Origin: Aminobacter niigataensis | GTDB taxonomy: Bacteria; Pseudomonadota; Alphaproteobacteria; Rhizobiales; Rhizobiaceae | Length of the DNA stretch: 64,000 nucleotides | NCBI RefSeq assembly: GCF_014200015.1 | Contig: NZ_JACHOT010000001.1 | Coordinates: 1,364,001-1,428,000, forward strand | Direction of reading: 5' to 3' | In this document: in pieces, positions 35,983 to 44,665 of the stretch | Numbering within the stretch: the first letter of the stretch is position 1 | Layout of the letters: each line of letters begins with the position of its first letter | Program-made: the position numbers and the translations under genes | Notes under the pieces: model-generated | The model's database searches: none | Told to the model about the DNA's origin: nothing | The model's input: only the letters and a program-made list of their open reading frames with translations

Positions 35983-36573
35983 ATGTCTCTCGTTGACGTT
36001 GCAACCAGGGCAGAACTGACCGAACTCTACCAGGCGACAGACCGCCATTATCACGGCATACGCCACATCGAGGCGTTGCTCGCCCTGCTTGAAGAGCATC
36101 GCACCACGTTCGCCGACCCCGAGGCGGTCGAGGCCGCCATCTGGTTCCACGATGCGATCTACGACAGCCGCCGCAAGGACAACGAGGCGCTGAGCGGCGC
36201 CCTTGCCGCCGACAAGCTCAAAGGTCAGATCGACGCCCGGCGCCTCGCCCGCATCGTCGCAATGATCGAGGCAACGGCGACACATGAGGTGCCGGTCTTC
36301 GATGATGCGCCAGCAAGGAACGATGCCGCCCTGCTGCTGGACATGGATCTGTCGATCCTAGGCGCCCCGGATGAGGCGTTCGACGCCTACGAGGCGGCCG
36401 TCAGGCGCGAATATGGCTGGGTCAGCGATGCCGACTGGCGCGCCGGCCGCGGAGCTGTGCTGCGCAATTTCCTGGCACGTCCACGCATATTCCACACCGA
36501 CATTTTCGTGGCGCGCTTCGAGGCGCAGGCGCGCGCGAACATGGAACGGTCGCTGGCTGCGTTGGCCGGCTAG
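35983..36573 (+). CDS. HD superfamily predicted metal-dependent phosphohydrolase
   Basis: 196 residues. Motifs: HYHGIRHIEALLALL (N-terminal His pair), AIWFHDAIYDSRRKDNE (HD dyad), and DDAPARNDAALLLDMDLSILG (distal Asp). These are the metal ligands of the HD fold. Some family members are annotated as NMDAR2C-like predicted phosphohydrolases. The substrate is unknown. It starts four bases after the hydratase stop. Confidence 0.88.
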   Translation: MSLVDVATRAELTELYQATDRHYHGIRHIEALLALLEEHRTTFADPEAVEAAIWFHDAIYDSRRKDNEALSGALAADKLKGQIDARRLARIVAMIEATATHEVPVFDDAPARNDAALLLDMDLSILGAPDEAFDAYEAAVRREYGWVSDADWRAGRGAVLRNFLARPRIFHTDIFVARFEAQARANMERSLAALAG

Positions 36574-36582
36574 GCTAGCCAA

Positions 36583-37356
36583 TCAGAGCGGGTTTTCTTC
36601 CAGGAACTCCAGCACGCGCTTCTTGAACGCCTTGTCGCCGACGGCGAGCATGTGGTCGCGGCCTTCGATGTCGAACGCGACCGCCTTGGGCATCAGCGCG
36701 GCCAGTTCCGCCGCCGAGCCGCCGATGTCGTCGGTGGTGCCCACCGCCACCAGCGTCGGCTGGGTGATGCGGGACATGTCGGCTTCCGTCAGCAGTTCGC
36801 GCGAGGTTGCAATGCAGGCGGCCAGCGCCAGCTTGTCGCTGCGCGTCTGGTCGGCGAATGCGCGGAACGACTTGCCGCGGCGATGGGTGATCGTCTCCGG
36901 ATCCTCGGCCAGCAGCGCCGAGGCGATCGGATCCCAGTCGCCGACACCGTCGACCATGCCGATGCCGAGCCCGCCGAACACCAGCGTCGCCACCCGCTCC
37001 GGCGCTTCGAGCGCCAGGAAGGCCGAGATGCGCGCGCCCATCGAATAGCCCATGACATGGGCGCGCTCGATGCCGAGATGGTCGAGCAGCGCCAGCGCGT
37101 CGCCTGCCATCTTGCTCGGCGTGTAGTCGGCCTCGTCATAGCTCTTCGACGAGCCGCCATGGCCGCGATTGTCGAAGGCGATGGCGCGGTAACCGGCCTC
37201 GGTCAGCGTCTTGAACCAACCCGGGGACACCCAGTTGACGAAGTGGCTTGACGCAAAGCCATGAATCATCAGCACCGGGTCGCCGCGACCGCTCGCCGGC
37301 GGCAGGTCGAGAAACGCCAGGCCGAAGCCTTCGTGGGAAAAATGATCGATTGCCAT
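36583..37356 (-). CDS. alpha/beta hydrolase
   Basis: 257 residues. Oxyanion region PVLMIHGFASSHFVNW, nucleophile elbow GYSMGARISAFLALEAP with Ser, and C-terminal His in AFDIEGRDHMLAVGDKAF. The short cap and the NRGHGGSSKSYDEADY loop place it among esterase/epoxide hydrolase-like members; the substrate is unknown. It converges with the HD gene (stops ten bases apart). Confidence 0.93.
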   Translation of the reverse strand: MAIDHFSHEGFGLAFLDLPPASGRGDPVLMIHGFASSHFVNWVSPGWFKTLTEAGYRAIAFDNRGHGGSSKSYDEADYTPSKMAGDALALLDHLGIERAHVMGYSMGARISAFLALEAPERVATLVFGGLGIGMVDGVGDWDPIASALLAEDPETITHRRGKSFRAFADQTRSDKLALAACIATSRELLTEADMSRITQPTLVAVGTTDDIGGSAAELAALMPKAVAFDIEGRDHMLAVGDKAFKKRVLEFLEENPL

Positions 37357-37391
37357 CGTCGCTCCGAATGGTCTTTGGCCGAGGTCTCGCC

Positions 37392-37910
37392 TCAGCCGGG
37401 ATTGCCGGCCGCGGCGGTGATCGCCCGATGCTTCAGCATGACGCCGTCGGCAATGCCGGTCTTCGCCGCCGTGCCGGCGTTGAGTTCGAGCACGAAGCGA
37501 GCCGGTTCGTCAGGCGCGATGACGGCTTCCGAAAACGGTGTGCCCTGCTGGATGTCGAGCACCTTGCCGTCCGGGCCGACGAAGACGAGGTCGAGCGGCA
37601 GCGGCGTGTTCTTCATCCAGAAGCCTACCGGCTGCGTCTGCTCGAAGACGAACAGCATGCCCTGGTCGTCGGCAAGGTCCTTGCGGTGCATCAGCCCCAT
37701 GGCGCGTTCGCCCGGCTCGTCGGCAACCTCGATGCGGAAGGAAACCTCGCCCTTGGCAGTGACTGCGACCAGCGGTTCGGGATCGGCCGGAAGGGCCATC
37801 GCCTGCTGGGCATGAACTGGCGAGGCCGAGGAGAGCGAAACGGCAAAGACGGCTGCCGCAAACCATGCGGCGCCGGTCGTGCCAGCCAATAGCGATTTAA
37901 GTCTGGTCAT
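37392..37910 (-). CDS. DUF192 domain exported protein
   Basis: 172 residues. A signal peptide (MTRLKSLLAGTTGAAWFAAAVFAVSLSSASPVHA) is followed by the DUF192 core: FRIEVADEPGERAMGLMHRKDLADDQGMLFVFEQ, PVGFWMKNTPLPLDLVFVGPDGKVLDI, and FVLELNAGTAAKTGIADGVML. The family is a small beta-rich extracytoplasmic domain of unknown role. It starts 24 bases after the cold-shock gene, an order common in alphaproteobacteria. Confidence 0.93.
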   Translation of the reverse strand: MTRLKSLLAGTTGAAWFAAAVFAVSLSSASPVHAQQAMALPADPEPLVAVTAKGEVSFRIEVADEPGERAMGLMHRKDLADDQGMLFVFEQTQPVGFWMKNTPLPLDLVFVGPDGKVLDIQQGTPFSEAVIAPDEPARFVLELNAGTAAKTGIADGVMLKHRAITAAAGNPG

Positions 37911-37934
37911 AAATTCCCCTGCGGCGGTCTCAGC

Positions 37935-38531
37935 CTAGTGCGAGACCGGCAAGGTTCCTAGATCGGGGTGAATTTCGGCAGCCATAAGGCCTTTGTCGCC
38001 CTTGCCGAAACGGACCAGCACAACCTGCCCCGGACGAAGCTCAGTAACGCCAAAGCGGCGCAGCGTCTCCATGTGGACGAAGATGTCCTCGGTGCCTTCG
38101 CCGCGCGTCAGGAAACCAAAGCCCTTGGTGCGGTTGAACCACTTGACCAGCGCCCGCTCCAGCCCGCTTTCGGCAGTCACGGCGACATGGGTGCGCTGCT
38201 CCTGCATCTCGGCAGGGTGCACGGCGGTCGAGTTGTCGATGGACAGCACGCGGAAGGCCTGCAGGCCGCGATCGCCCTGCTTGACCAGGCAGACCACGCG
38301 GGCGCCTTCGAGGGCGGTCTGGAAACCGTCGCGGCGCAGGCAGGTGACGTGCAGGAGCACGTCGGTGGCACCACCGCCGTCGGGAAGAATGAAGCCGTAG
38401 CCCTTGGCTACGTCGAACCATTTTATGGCGCCGGAAAGCTCGACAAGGCCAGCGCTGTCAGCGATGTCATCATGTTCGAAAGCTTCGCGGCCTACGCCGC
38501 TCTGCACCAAGAGAGAGGCCTTTTCCCCCAT
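37935..38531 (-). CDS. double cold-shock domain protein
   Basis: 198 residues carrying two CSDs: [29 protein letters not shown] (about 34-62) and [28 protein letters not shown] (about 130-157), each with the RNP-1-like KGxGF motif. They bind single-stranded nucleic acid. A linker of about 60 residues separates them. The start at ATG 38531 lies after GGGGGCGTTCTG on the minus strand; the longer frame to 38651 is not supported. Such tandem CSD proteins are typical of Rhizobiales and linked to a DUF192 gene. Confidence 0.94.
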   Translation of the reverse strand: MGEKASLLVQSGVGREAFEHDDIADSAGLVELSGAIKWFDVAKGYGFILPDGGGATDVLLHVTCLRRDGFQTALEGARVVCLVKQGDRGLQAFRVLSIDNSTAVHPAEMQEQRTHVAVTAESGLERALVKWFNRTKGFGFLTRGEGTEDIFVHMETLRRFGVTELRPGQVVLVRFGKGDKGLMAAEIHPDLGTLPVSH

Positions 38532-38757
38532 CAGAACGCCCCCTTTCCTTGCAAACGCCACTACTGATTCTTGACATAAGATTAACACTTCCACTTTGGA
38601 CTTACGCAAGGGCCGTTCTGCCCTTTTTCGACTTGCCCACCAGATAGACACAAGCTTCGCGCCAGTTCCGCAGAAAAGTCACAGCTACGGTTGCCGAGGG
38701 CGCGGCACGCGCCCTATGTATCGGCCCGACATCCCCTGAACTTTCTGAGGAACCGAG

Positions 38758-39198
38758 ATGCGCTATCTGCACACCATGGTCCGCGTCAAAGACATCGACG
38801 CATCGCTGGACTTCTATTGCAACAAGTTCGGCATGAAGGAGATCCGGCGTTCGACAAACGAGAAGGGCCGCTTTACGCTGATCTTCCTCGCCGCCGCCGA
38901 AGACGAAGGCGCCGGCGCCTCCCGGCAGGCCCCGCTTTTGGAGCTCACCTACAACTGGGACCCGGAAGACTATCAGGGCGGCCGCAACTTCGGCCACCTC
39001 GCCTACGAGGTCGACGACGTCTACGCCACCTGCCAGGACCTGATGAACAAGGGCGTCACCATCAATCGCCCGCCGCGCGACGGCAACATGGCTTTCATCA
39101 AGTCGCCAGACGGCATCTCGATCGAACTGCTGCAGAAGGGTGAGCGGAAGGCGCCGGCAGAGCCCTGGCTATCGATGCCGAACACCGGCACCTGGTAG
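38758..39198 (+). CDS. gloA: lactoylglutathione lyase (glyoxalase I)
   Basis: Detoxifies methylglyoxal-glutathione hemithioacetal. Metal ligands: His in LHTMVRVKDIDASLDFY, Glu in LLELTYNWDPEDY, His in NFGHLAYEVDDVYATCQDL and Glu in DGISIELLQKG. Length of 146 is standard. RBS GAGGAACCG precedes the ATG. Confidence 0.95.
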   Translation: MRYLHTMVRVKDIDASLDFYCNKFGMKEIRRSTNEKGRFTLIFLAAAEDEGAGASRQAPLLELTYNWDPEDYQGGRNFGHLAYEVDDVYATCQDLMNKGVTINRPPRDGNMAFIKSPDGISIELLQKGERKAPAEPWLSMPNTGTW

Positions 39199-39202
39199 AG
39201 TT

Positions 39203-39742
39203 TCAGGCGCCGCGCGCCATCTCATGCAATGTCAGCACGGTGCGCCAGTTGCGCGCCGTGCCTGGCACCTTGAGAACCCGCGGCAGGACTTCCGCAAACT
39301 TCGACTTTCCGAGACCGTCGGGCGCGTGCAGATAAAGCACGTCGTCCTTGACCACGAAGCGCTCCGGCCCGGTGCAGCGTTCGGTCAGCGGCGCAATTTC
39401 CTCAGGCAGCGGCGCGCGCTCCAGCACGTAGGCGTGCAGCTTGGTGTGGTCTTCCGCCACCTCCGGATATGGGTTCCCCGCCACCAGCCTCTCATACCAG
39501 GCTGCATCGCGCACCATGATACGCGAGCGAAAGCCCCAGCGTCCTTCAAAAGCCTTTTCCAGCCGCTCGGTCAGTACGGCCCCGTCGCCGTCCCCGGTCC
39601 TGAAGACGACATTGCCGCTCTGGATGTAGGTGGCAACACCGGTGAAACCGAGCCCCTCGAAGAATGCCCTCAGTTCAGCCATCTTGACGATGCGATTGCC
39701 ACCGACATTGATGCCGGAGAACAGCGCAACGAACATGCTCAT
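39203..39742 (-). CDS. DUF1697 domain protein
   Basis: 179 residues with the DUF1697 pattern: MFVALFSGINVGGNRIVKMAELRAFFEGLGFTGVATYIQSGNVVF, FRSRIMVRDAAWYERLVAGNPYP, and LYLHAPDGLGKSKFAEVLPRVL. Function unknown. Its start overlaps the ilvA stop by ATGA (39739-39742), indicating translational coupling. Confidence 0.93.
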   Translation of the reverse strand: MSMFVALFSGINVGGNRIVKMAELRAFFEGLGFTGVATYIQSGNVVFRTGDGDGAVLTERLEKAFEGRWGFRSRIMVRDAAWYERLVAGNPYPEVAEDHTKLHAYVLERAPLPEEIAPLTERCTGPERFVVKDDVLYLHAPDGLGKSKFAEVLPRVLKVPGTARNWRTVLTLHEMARGA

Positions 39743-40995
39743 ATGATGAAGCCGCCGAGCGTCTCGTTGTCGGTGATGTCCTGGTACTGCACGCCCTCGA
39801 CGTCGAAGCGCGCGCGAAGCAGGTCGAAATTGCGCCGGTCCTTGGTCTCGATGCCGATCAGCACCGAGCCGAAATTGCGCGCCGACTTCTTGAGATACTC
39901 GAAGCGGGTGATGTCGTCCTCGGGACCCATGATCTCGAGAAAGTCGCGCAGGGCGCCGGGGCGCTGGGGGAAGCGGATGATGAAGTATTTCTTCAGCCCC
40001 TCGAAGCGCAAAGCGCGCTCCTTGACGTCGGGCAGGCGCTCGAAGTCGAAATTGCCACCCGACACCACCGCCACCACGGTCTTGCCCTTTAGTTCCTTCT
40101 TCGAAAAATCCTTGAGCACATCGATCGCCAGGGCACCCGCCGGCTCCAGAACCACGCCCTCGACATTCAGCATCTCGATCATCGTGGCGCAGAGCCGGTT
40201 TTCCGGCACCAGCTTGACCGCATCGGCCGGAAACTCCTTGAGCAGGCGCAGCGGCTCGCGGCCGATCTCGGCGACGGCAGCGCCATCGACGAAATTGTCG
40301 ACCTTGGCGAGCTTCACGCGCTTGCCGGTGGCCAAGCTGTCGCGCAGGCTCGGTGCTCCGGCCGGTTCGCAGAAGACGAAGCGCGGTGTGCTGCCCGTCT
40401 CGGCAAAATAGCGTGTCACGCCGGCCGACAATCCACCGCCGCCGACCGGCAGCAGCACGATGTCGGGAAGCTTGCCGCCCGGCATCTGGGCGGCGATCTC
40501 AAGTGCCACCGTTGCCTGGCCCTCGATGATGTCCTTGTGGTCGAAGGGCGGCACCATGTGGCCGCCCGAGCCCTCGGCGAATTCGATGGCGGCGCGGTAG
40601 CACTCGTCGAAGAAGTCGCCGACCAGCCTGATCTCGACGAATTCGCCGCCGAACAGCTTTGTCTTGTCGATCTTCTGCTGCGGCGTCGTCACCGGCATGA
40701 AGACCACGCCCTTCTTGCCGAAATGCCGGCAGACGAAGGCAAAACCCTGGGCGTGATTGCCAGCCGAGGCGCAGACGAACAGCTCGGCCTGGTTGCCGGC
40801 GGCAAGCGCCTTGCGGAAGAAGTTGAACGCGCCGCGTATCTTGTAGGACCGAACCGGCGTCAGGTCTTCGCGCTTGAGCAGCACGCGCGCGCCAGTCTTG
40901 CGCGAGAGATAGTCGTTCTCCTGCAGCGGTGTTTCTGGGAAGAGCTGCCTCACCCCCTCCGCCGCCAGCGAAACCCTTTCGGCAAAACTGGTCAT
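39739..40995 (-). CDS. ilvA: threonine ammonia-lyase
   Basis: PLP enzyme making 2-oxobutanoate for isoleucine synthesis. PLP lysine is in LTPVRSYKIRGAFNFF, the glycine-rich phosphate loop in VGGGGLSAG, and VCASAGNHAQGFAFVCRHFGKKGVV is the family block. The C-terminal ACT-like regulatory part (YFIIRFPQRPGALRDFLEIMGP) occurs once. 418 residues matches the short, single-regulatory-domain form. It is coupled to DUF1697. Confidence 0.95.
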   Translation of the reverse strand: MTSFAERVSLAAEGVRQLFPETPLQENDYLSRKTGARVLLKREDLTPVRSYKIRGAFNFFRKALAAGNQAELFVCASAGNHAQGFAFVCRHFGKKGVVFMPVTTPQQKIDKTKLFGGEFVEIRLVGDFFDECYRAAIEFAEGSGGHMVPPFDHKDIIEGQATVALEIAAQMPGGKLPDIVLLPVGGGGLSAGVTRYFAETGSTPRFVFCEPAGAPSLRDSLATGKRVKLAKVDNFVDGAAVAEIGREPLRLLKEFPADAVKLVPENRLCATMIEMLNVEGVVLEPAGALAIDVLKDFSKKELKGKTVVAVVSGGNFDFERLPDVKERALRFEGLKKYFIIRFPQRPGALRDFLEIMGPEDDITRFEYLKKSARNFGSVLIGIETKDRRNFDLLRARFDVEGVQYQDITDNETLGGFII

Positions 40996-41148
40996 GGCAA
41001 CGGCACTCCTGAAATCGACCGGGCAAATGCTGTGGCCCGCGCCCCCGCGCTATTGCATATTCGGCGCGGCGAAGCCACTGTCCGGCTTCTGCCGTCAGTT
41101 CCAAACCGGCTCATTGGCTCGCCGCGATACATTTGGGGATACGTCTCG

Positions 41149-42606
41149 GTGAACAGAATTGCCGTCCGCGCCGCGATCCACATCGCGGCGGTCTTTGCCA
41201 TCTACTTATCCGTCGCAATGCTGATCCCGGCGGCCGTCGACCTCTATTACGACAATGATGACTGGCGGTCCTTTGCCTTCACCGCCATGTTCATGGGCGG
41301 CCTGGCGCTGGCGGTCGCGCTCGCCACCCAGGGGCGCACCCCACCCGCCAACACCCGTTTCGGCTTCCTTCTGGTCAATTTCCTCTGGATCACGCTGGCG
41401 ATCGCCGGGGCGGTGCCGTTCATGACCTCGTCGCTGGATCTCAGCGTCACCGATGCGTTCTTCGAGTCGGTCTCGGGGGTCACCACCACCGGCTCAACCG
41501 TCATCAACGGCTTGGACAGCGCCCCGCCCGGCATCCTGATCTGGCGCTCGCTGCTGAGCTTCATGGGCGGCCTCGGCGTCATCGCGCTCGGCCTGTTTTT
41601 ACTGCCGTTCCTCAACATCGGCGGCGTGTCCTACTTCAAGATCGAATCCTCCGACATCGAAGACCGGCCGTTCGAACGCTTCCAGACCTTCACCGTCAGC
41701 CTGATCGGCATCTACACGGTGCTGGTGGTGGCCTGCACGATCTCATACGTGGCTGCCGGCATGGACGGCTTCCATGCCATCAACCATGCCATGTCGACGG
41801 TGGCGACGGGTGGCTTCTCCACCCACGACACCTCTTTCCTTCGTTACGCCGACAACCCCGCGATCCTGTGGACCGGCATCGTCTTTATGTTCATCGGCGG
41901 CCTGCCGTTCTCGATCATGATCCTGTTTGCGGTGCGCGGCCGGCTCGACGCGCTGCGCGATCCGCAGATCCGGGTCTATGCCGGCTACTGCGTCGTCTTC
42001 GCGGTTGCGGTCGCGATCTACCTGCGCGTCAGCATGGGCATGCCGTTCTTCACCGCACTGACCCATTCGACATTCAACCTGATGTCGATCATCACCACGG
42101 CCGGTTTTGCCAGCGACGACTACAGCCTGTGGGGGCCGTTCGCCATCGGCTGCATCTTCGTCGCAACCTTCCTCGGCGGCTGCTCCGGCTCGACCACCGG
42201 CGGCATCAAGGCCTATCGCTTCCTGATCCTGTTCGAACTGCTGTCGAACGGCTTGCGCCGCCTGATCTATCCCAACACGGTCACGCCGGTGCGTTATGGC
42301 GACCGCACCGTCGCCCCAGAGATGCAGAGCGCGGTGGTACTGTTCATCGCCTCTTTCATGGTGCTCTGGGCCATCACCATCGTGTTGCTCAGCGCCACCG
42401 GGCTCGACTTCATCACGGCGGTCACCGGTTCGCTGACCTCGCTGACCAATGTCGGCCCCGGCCTCGGCCCGGTCATCGGCCCGATGGGCAACTTCTCCTC
42501 GCTGCCGGACGCAGCCAAGTGGATCTGCTCGGCGGCGATGCTGCTCGGGCGTCTCGAAATCCTCGCCGTTCTGGTCATTTTCACGCCGACATTCTGGGGT
42601 CGCTAG
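41149..42606 (+). CDS. TrkH family potassium uptake protein
   Basis: Inner-membrane potassium transporter subunit, 485 residues from a GTG start at 41149 (MNRIAVRAAIHIAAVFAIYL). The open frame upstream of it has no match. Four pore-loop regions are recognisable: SGVTTTGSTVING, MSTVATGGFSTHDTSF, MSIITTAGFASDDYSLWG and TSLTNVGPGLGPV. Helices include LLSFMGGLGVIALGLFLLPFL. TrkA, its usual cytoplasmic partner, is not in the window. It is divergent from ilvA. Confidence 0.93.
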   Translation: MNRIAVRAAIHIAAVFAIYLSVAMLIPAAVDLYYDNDDWRSFAFTAMFMGGLALAVALATQGRTPPANTRFGFLLVNFLWITLAIAGAVPFMTSSLDLSVTDAFFESVSGVTTTGSTVINGLDSAPPGILIWRSLLSFMGGLGVIALGLFLLPFLNIGGVSYFKIESSDIEDRPFERFQTFTVSLIGIYTVLVVACTISYVAAGMDGFHAINHAMSTVATGGFSTHDTSFLRYADNPAILWTGIVFMFIGGLPFSIMILFAVRGRLDALRDPQIRVYAGYCVVFAVAVAIYLRVSMGMPFFTALTHSTFNLMSIITTAGFASDDYSLWGPFAIGCIFVATFLGGCSGSTTGGIKAYRFLILFELLSNGLRRLIYPNTVTPVRYGDRTVAPEMQSAVVLFIASFMVLWAITIVLLSATGLDFITAVTGSLTSLTNVGPGLGPVIGPMGNFSSLPDAAKWICSAAMLLGRLEILAVLVIFTPTFWGR

Positions 42607-42786
42607 TTCGCTAGCTCAGCCGCCGAAGTACTTGTTTCCGCCACAATTTCGGCAATCGGGCAACAGTCGGCGAGCGACTTCCCCCCGGCTGGTCCTTTTC
42701 GGCTGGACCCGACTTACTTCCGCCACTATCAGACGGTCCCGAGGAAGGTACGCTGCACGCCTTGCCCGTCAGAGAGATCATCAAAA

Positions 42787-43869
42787 GTGTCACCGTCGAA
42801 GTACTGCATAGCCCTTGCCGCCCTCCTTTTGTCCGGCTGCATCAACCAGCCCTCGGGCGAGCTTTTGACGGGCGCTGTCGTCAACGTCCCGGTTTCGGAG
42901 ATCGCCGGCAACCATGCGATTTTCGTGGCGTCCACCCGCGAGCACGCCGCCGATGACAAGCAGGTCTTCGATCGCGGCCGCTCGGCGACGCTGAATTTCG
43001 CGCGGGTCAACGTCACCGTGCCGAAGATCCACCAGACCGGCCAGATCGAGCGCCGCAAGAGCGGCAAGGAAGCCGACCCGACCAAGTTCTTCACCGCCAC
43101 CGACGCAGTCGGCTACGAGACACAGCCGGAATTCTCCAAGGCTCTGACCGCCGACATCGCCGCGCGCGGCGGCCGCGCCATGCTGTTCGTGCATGGCTAC
43201 AACACCTCGTTCGACGCCGGCGTCTACCGCGCCACGCAGATTGCGCATGATAGCGGCTACACCGGCACGCCGGTGCTGTTCTCCTGGGCTTCTGGCGGCA
43301 ACACGACCGACTATGTCTACGACAAGGAGAGCGCGGCTGCGGCCCGCGACCAGCTCGAAGTGACGCTGCGCATGCTTGCCCAATCGGGTGCCCGCCGCAT
43401 CGACATCGTGGCGCATTCGATGGGCACCTGGGTGACCATGGAAGCCTTGCGCCAGCTGGCGTTGACCGGGGATCGCGACCTCGGCGGCAAGCTCGGCGAC
43501 GTGGTGCTGGCCTCGCCCGACATCGACGTCGACGTGTTCAAGTCCCAGATGCGCCGCTACGGCAAGCCGACCAAGCCGTTCTTCCTGATGACGTCGGGCG
43601 ACGACCGCGCACTCAAGCTTTCGGGCCTGCTCGCCGGCTCCAAGCCGCGCCTCGGCGACTACAAAAATGCCGGCGACCTTGCCGAGTACGGCGTGATCGT
43701 CGTCGACCTGTCCGACGCCAAGGGTGGCGATTCCTTCAACCACACCAAGTTCGCCGACAATCCGCAGATGGTGAAGCTGCTTGGCCAGCGCCTGCGCGCC
43801 GACGACGGCTTTGCCAGCGACCGCGAGGTCACCGACCGCATCAACATGCTCAGCGGCGGGCTGCAGTAG
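42787..43869 (+). CDS. lipoprotein alpha/beta hydrolase (DUF900)
   Basis: 360 residues. Signal peptide with lipobox LLLSGC (Cys18), so it is membrane-anchored in the periplasm or outer membrane. The DUF900 hydrolase core: RAMLFVHGYNTSFDAGVYR, VLFSWASGGNTTDYVYDKES, and nucleophile VAHSMGTWVTMEALRQLAL, then VVLASPDIDVDVFKSQM. The C-terminal His is likely in GGDSFNHTKFADNP. It begins with GTG at 42787; upstream AGAGAG is the RBS. The activity is unknown. Confidence 0.88.
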   Translation: MSPSKYCIALAALLLSGCINQPSGELLTGAVVNVPVSEIAGNHAIFVASTREHAADDKQVFDRGRSATLNFARVNVTVPKIHQTGQIERRKSGKEADPTKFFTATDAVGYETQPEFSKALTADIAARGGRAMLFVHGYNTSFDAGVYRATQIAHDSGYTGTPVLFSWASGGNTTDYVYDKESAAAARDQLEVTLRMLAQSGARRIDIVAHSMGTWVTMEALRQLALTGDRDLGGKLGDVVLASPDIDVDVFKSQMRRYGKPTKPFFLMTSGDDRALKLSGLLAGSKPRLGDYKNAGDLAEYGVIVVDLSDAKGGDSFNHTKFADNPQMVKLLGQRLRADDGFASDREVTDRINMLSGGLQ

Positions 43870-43887
43870 ACCGACGGGTACACGAAC

Positions 43888-43918
43888 AAAAAGGGGGCGC
43901 TTCTGGCGCCCCTTTTTT
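43888..43918. terminator. bidirectional Rho-independent terminator
   Basis: A perfect 7-bp stem GGGGCGC/GCGCCCC (43894-43900 with 43906-43912) is flanked by A5 on the left and T6 on the right, so it can terminate on both strands. It follows the lipoprotein hydrolase gene. Confidence 0.88.
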
Positions 43919-44028
43919 CATTTCGCAGTCCAACGCCAACCCAGACTGTAGTCGTTTAGCTTATTGAAAAGACTTCCTGAAGCATCCTGCCCGTCTACAG
44001 TCGTAGAGCACCGAGATTCAGGGGTATC

Positions 44029-44608
44029 ATGGTCTATTTTCTCAGTCACAAGAGCGAAGAGATTTACGGCTATATCGCTCGCGCCCGGGATGGAGACGTC
44101 GACAAGATCCAGCCAGTTGATCTCACGCGGGATGTCGGCGTTCGAATTCGGCCCAACTACGTGTATTGTGGCCGACTGATCGAGGCGACACACCTCCCCC
44201 ACCAAAATCGAACTCTCAGGGCCGAAGCGCCAGATTCCGGATCTCTACGACGCCTACGCTTTGTTTATCAGCGCGAAGGTCAAGGACGTCATCGAAAGTT
44301 TCGAACCTGATGTCCATCAGTTCTTTCCGATCGAGTTTGTATGGGAGGATGGTAGCCATGCCGCCGACCGGTTCTGGTTCGTTCCCTGCAATCGCCTGGA
44401 CACCGTCGATCGCGCCAAGACGACATTCGAATTTCGCAATCTCAAGAAGGAACTGGTCTTCAACCGGTCGCAGATCGGCAGCCACCACGTCTGGATCGAC
44501 AAGTTCATCGTGATGCCTACGCCGGCAATCAGCGAGGCATTGAAAGCGGCCCTGGATGCGGCCGGCATCACCGGCGCGCACTATCAGCATTTTCCAGAAA
44601 CGGACTGA
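44029..44608 (+). pseudogene. frameshifted DUF1629/Imm11-like immunity protein
   Basis: The N-terminal frame from ATG 44029 (MVYFLSHKSEEIYGYIARARDG onward to RLIEATH) runs until about 44195. A second frame, shifted by one base, continues QIPDLYDAYALFISAKVKDVIE, VHQFFPIEFVWEDG and FWFVPCNRLDTVD to 44608. Joined, the two give one protein of about 190 residues with the pattern of DUF1629 (Imm11), immunity proteins of polymorphic toxin systems. The shift lies near a C5 run (44196-44200). No toxin gene is adjacent. Its composition is less GC-rich than its neighbours, suggesting transfer. A single-base sequencing or assembly error is the other explanation. Confidence 0.6.
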
Positions 44609-44665
44609 CTCAAAGGCAAGCCAGGGCCTGGCTTCAGGCCCCTTGCTCTTCATCTTTTGGCCCGG

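Noticed and set aside
44216-44653. 145-residue minus-strand frame over the DUF1629-like gene
   Set aside because: It overlaps the better-supported plus-strand frames antisense and has no recognisable domain or RBS.
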